Below, piece by piece: positions 5,216 to 7,201 of a stretch of 7,201 bases of DNA. Origin of the DNA: JABHIB01 sp964497715. GTDB taxonomy: Archaea > Nanobdellota > Nanobdellia > SCGC-AAA011-G17 > PNOQ01. The position numbers were made by a program, and so were the translations under genes. A model generated the notes under the pieces. That model saw nothing but the letters and a program-made list of their open reading frames with translations, did not search any database and was not told the origin of the DNA. Where the stretch lies: positions 1 through 7,201 of the forward strand of contig CAZCDH010000020.1 of NCBI GenBank assembly GCA_964497715.1, read 5' to 3'. The stretch's first letter is position 1. Each line of letters begins with the position of its first letter.

Positions 5216-7201
5216 TTAATCTTTTCGGTTAAGAATTCTTTTTAATCTTTCTTCTAAGATCGAAGTATCATATCCTTGAAGTTTCCATTCCACTATTTTT
5301 CTTTCAAGTTTATGTATATGTTTCTCTAATTTTTTATCTGAGTTTGTTAACCTTATTACTTTTGGTTTGAGATTTAATTCGTGCCTTAGTATTGTTGTAT
5401 CATATCCTTTTGATTCCCATTGTTTTATCTTTCTTTCAAACTCTTGTTTTTTTAATTCTTCTTTTGTTTGTACTCTAGTTTCTAATTTCCTTTCTAGAAG
5501 AGTCGTATCATATCCTTTTGTTTTCCAAGATCTTATTTGTCGCTTTAATTTCTCCCTCTTTGATGATCTCTTTTTGATAATTGGTTTTCTTATGTGAACT
5601 ACCCTTACTTCATGAGGTTTTGATTTTCTTGGAATATTCTTTATTTCATTTAGTGATTTGCTGATTAAATATAGTGCTAACAGTATGCCTAACACGGTTA
5701 AGATTAAGTAAATAGGAGTTGAACCTATTCTTGTATTTAAGTATTTTATAATGAAATATGAGGCAGTTATCGCTGCCAAAGATAATGCCGAAATAATAGT
5801 TATTTTATTTAGTAGTTTTGGTTTCTTTAATCTCTTTAGTGCTTGAATTATTAAGTAGATTGCTAGTGCTGAAGTAATTACTAGGAAGAACATGTACACC
5901 AACCTCAGGAAATCTATTCCTCTTGGTGGCGCAGCCAATATTCCTGAAACTGTGAATTGTTTTGTTAATTCGTAAGTCTGACCTAAGTAGGTTGCCTCGA
6001 GTTTGTAACTATAATCTCCATCATCTAGATCTAAGTTTTGAGATAGTTCTTTGCTCTTTGTTATTGGAAGTTCTCTTGTTTGTTTCCAAACTATTTTATT
6101 ATCTTTTCTTACTTCTTCTTCTAGTTGTATAGATACAGATTCATCTACATTGAAAAATAAGGATAAATTCATTTCTGTAGGCCTATGTTCAGAGATAGTT
6201 ACAATTGTATCTAAAGTTGGTTGGACATCATATTTGACTTCTATAGATCTTGTCGATTCTACTGTGTAGTCTTCAAACTCTAATTGTATGTGGAATTCGT
6301 ATTTACCATACATGTCAGAGAATAGATATAATTCTGCCGAGTCTGTTATTTCTTCTCCTACTCCACCAATATAGATTACATCCTCGCCTTCTGTTATAAC
6401 TGCGAAACCTGTTATTCCTCCGAATAAGTTCGACAGCCTTTCTAGTAGAGTTGGTTTTCCGCAATCTTCTTCGCAGTTAAATTTGGTTTCTTCTTCTGTG
6501 CAAGTGTTATCTCCACAGTAATCGCCCTGAACTGAGTGTAGTTTGCAATTTGTGTCACAATGTGTGCAGGTGTTGTTGTAAGTTGGTTCACATGCTTCAT
6601 GAGTATTTGCTTCACCATAATCACACTCTTCATTTTTATCTAAAGAATTATCTCCGCAGATAGGTTCTTTTTGTTGTGATAGTAGTATTTCTCCAGTTTC
6701 TATATCTTCTACCCAGAACTTTATCTTAACATCGTCATTTATCTCAGACATTGCTTTTAGATAGTATGTGAAGTCTAATACATCTCCAGGTTTAATTGGT
6801 GAATCTACATGTAAGATTTTTATGTCGAATAAAACAGTACAGACTTCATCTACACATCTTTCATCTTTTTCACAATCTTCATTTATTGTACATTCTGGTG
6901 CTGTAGTTGTTCCTCCTCCACCTCCACTTGTTGGTGTTGCTGCAGCTGCACTTATTGTGTAGTTAAATGAGCTTGTAGTGTTTGTGGTTCCATCTCCACA
7001 AGTTATTGTTATGTTTGTGGTTCCTTCTTCTCCCGATGCAGGAGTGTCAATTATTGAACCTGTTGAAGAGTTTATATCAAACAGAGTAGTATTGTCATAG
7101 TAAGTTAGAGTATCAATATCTATATCTGAACAAGTTATATTGTATGTGAATTCTGTTCCAACAGTTGCAGATTGTGAGGTTAGGCTTGTGTCAAAAGTTG
7201 G
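5216..7201 (-). CDS. Large surface membrane protein with cadherin/Ig-like and Cys-rich ectodomain, three TM helices and W-GYDT repeat tail (N-terminus beyond window)
   Basis: The frame is open from the stop at 5216 to the window edge, giving 661 visible residues. The internal ATG at 6751 (residue 151) falls in mid-domain and is not the start. Order of parts: a cadherin/He_PIG-like module (1-82) with Cys24 and Cys68 and many N-x-S/T sequons; an Ala/Thr/Gly linker with five Gly (93-97); a small Cys motif C-x5-C-x5-C-x4-C (104-121); an Ig-like module starting near 122; a 10-Cys segment (182-247) with CGDN...EECDYG and CGDNTC...CEEDCG motifs; a short hydrophobic GITGFAV stretch (262-268); further Ig-like strands (about 270-420); membrane helices at about 431-455, 467-488 and 496-514; and a basic tail with three W-x3-GYDT repeats. 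Positive loops predict ectodomain out, tail in. It is probably an S-layer-associated adhesin or sensor. Function is inferred only. Confidence 0.85.
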   Translation of the reverse strand, partial: PTFDTSLTSQSATVGTEFTYNITCSDIDIDTLTYYDNTTLFDINSSTGSIIDTPASGEEGTTNITITCGDGTTNTTSSFNYTISAAAATPTSGGGGGTTTAPECTINEDCEKDERCVDEVCTVLFDIKILHVDSPIKPGDVLDFTYYLKAMSEINDDVKIKFWVEDIETGEILLSQQKEPICGDNSLDKNEECDYGEANTHEACEPTYNNTCTHCDTNCKLHSVQGDYCGDNTCTEEETKFNCEEDCGKPTLLERLSNLFGGITGFAVITEGEDVIYIGGVGEEITDSAELYLFSDMYGKYEFHIQLEFEDYTVESTRSIEVKYDVQPTLDTIVTISEHRPTEMNLSLFFNVDESVSIQLEEEVRKDNKIVWKQTRELPITKSKELSQNLDLDDGDYSYKLEATYLGQTYELTKQFTVSGILAAPPRGIDFLRLVYMFFLVITSALAIYLIIQALKRLKKPKLLNKITIISALSLAAITASYFIIKYLNTRIGSTPIYLILTVLGILLALYLISKSLNEIKNIPRKSKPHEVRVVHIRKPIIKKRSSKREKLKRQIRSWKTKGYDTTLLERKLETRVQTKEELKKQEFERKIKQWESKGYDTTILRHELNLKPKVIRLTNSDKKLEKHIHKLERKIVEWKLQGYDTSILEERLKRILNRKD
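5240..5314 (-). repeat. W-x3-GYDT tail repeat, copy 3
   Basis: Third copy (visible residues 630-654), with core IVEWKLQGYDTSILEERL. The Trp is 44 residues after that of copy 2, and the protein ends seven residues beyond the repeat. Confidence 0.8.
5372..5449 (-). repeat. W-x3-GYDT tail repeat, copy 2
   Basis: Second copy (visible residues 585-610), with core IKQWESKGYDTTILRHEL. The conserved Trp is 36 residues after that of copy 1. Confidence 0.8.
5480..5560 (-). repeat. W-x3-GYDT tail repeat, copy 1
   Basis: First copy in the cytoplasmic tail (visible residues 548-574), with core IRSWKTKGYDTTLLERKL. It looks like a helix, a GYD turn and a second helix. The codons for GYDT share the + strand string GTATCATATCCTT with the other two copies. 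Confidence 0.8.

Noticed and set aside
5240..5560. Spaced GTATCATATCCTT strings as a CRISPR-like or regulatory DNA repeat
   Set aside because: They are the codons for the conserved GYDT residues of a protein repeat, at uneven spacing (36 and 44 codons), with coding sequence throughout.
6442..6633. Second minus-strand frame overlapping the Cys-rich segment
   Set aside because: It is a shadow in another frame; the main frame carries the patterned Cys motifs.
6749..6751. ATG at 6751 as the start of the minus-strand membrane protein (511 aa)
   Set aside because: The frame is open for 150 more codons to the window edge and those codons encode recognisable surface-protein modules; the ATG lies inside an Ig-like domain.
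6768..6962. Plus-strand open frame with a run of prolines
   Set aside because: It is the complement of the poly-Gly/Ala linker and neighbouring Cys-rich coding sequence of the membrane protein.

Overview
The window looks like part of a small, AT-rich archaeal genome, most likely a DPANN lineage of the Woesearchaeota/Pacearchaeota (Nanoarchaeota-like) kind. The evidence is an archaeal-style tRNA-Glu without encoded CCA, TATA boxes about 29-30 nt upstream of ATG codons that have no leader, a membrane-tethered Lon-type (S16) protease domain, and a surface protein built of cadherin/Ig-like and Cys-rich modules of the sort common in these lineages. The lineage is inferred; no rRNA or other decisive marker is present.

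Left half, + strand. The 3' 71 nt of tRNA-Glu(CTC) are followed by a T-rich stretch. Next come a membrane-anchored S16 serine protease (125-895), an unrecognised 313-aa protein with a SWIM-like zinc motif (927-1868), a methionyl-tRNA synthetase of bacterial (Thermus-like) type without its C-terminal tRNA-binding domain (1907-3376), and, one base later, that OB-fold tRNA-binding domain as a separate 107-aa gene (3378-3701). The first three CDSs each have their own TATA box and an apparently leaderless ATG. The last two are clearly a unit in methionine tRNA charging.

Right half, - strand. A 490-aa lysine/glutamate-rich coiled-coil protein (5174-3702) lies 41 nt downstream of a large membrane protein (7201-5216). 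The reading frame of the membrane protein is open right to the window edge, so its N-terminus is missing and the internal ATG at 6751 is not its start. What is visible is an ectodomain with a cadherin-like module, two Cys-rich modules and Ig-like modules, then three membrane helices, then a basic cytoplasmic tail with three copies of a W-x3-G-Y-D-T repeat. The coiled-coil gene has an SD-like sequence and may be co-transcribed with it. Its N-terminal domain contains a similar KGY[E/D] helical-hairpin motif, so the two may form a surface-to-cytoplasm scaffold. This is the most novel-looking part of the window, but its function is unknown.

The two gene blocks converge with back-to-back stop codons (TAATTA at 3699-3704) and no intergenic DNA, so termination on each strand must occur inside the opposing gene. 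No mobile element, CRISPR array or rRNA was seen, and no stretch longer than about 60 bases is unassigned.
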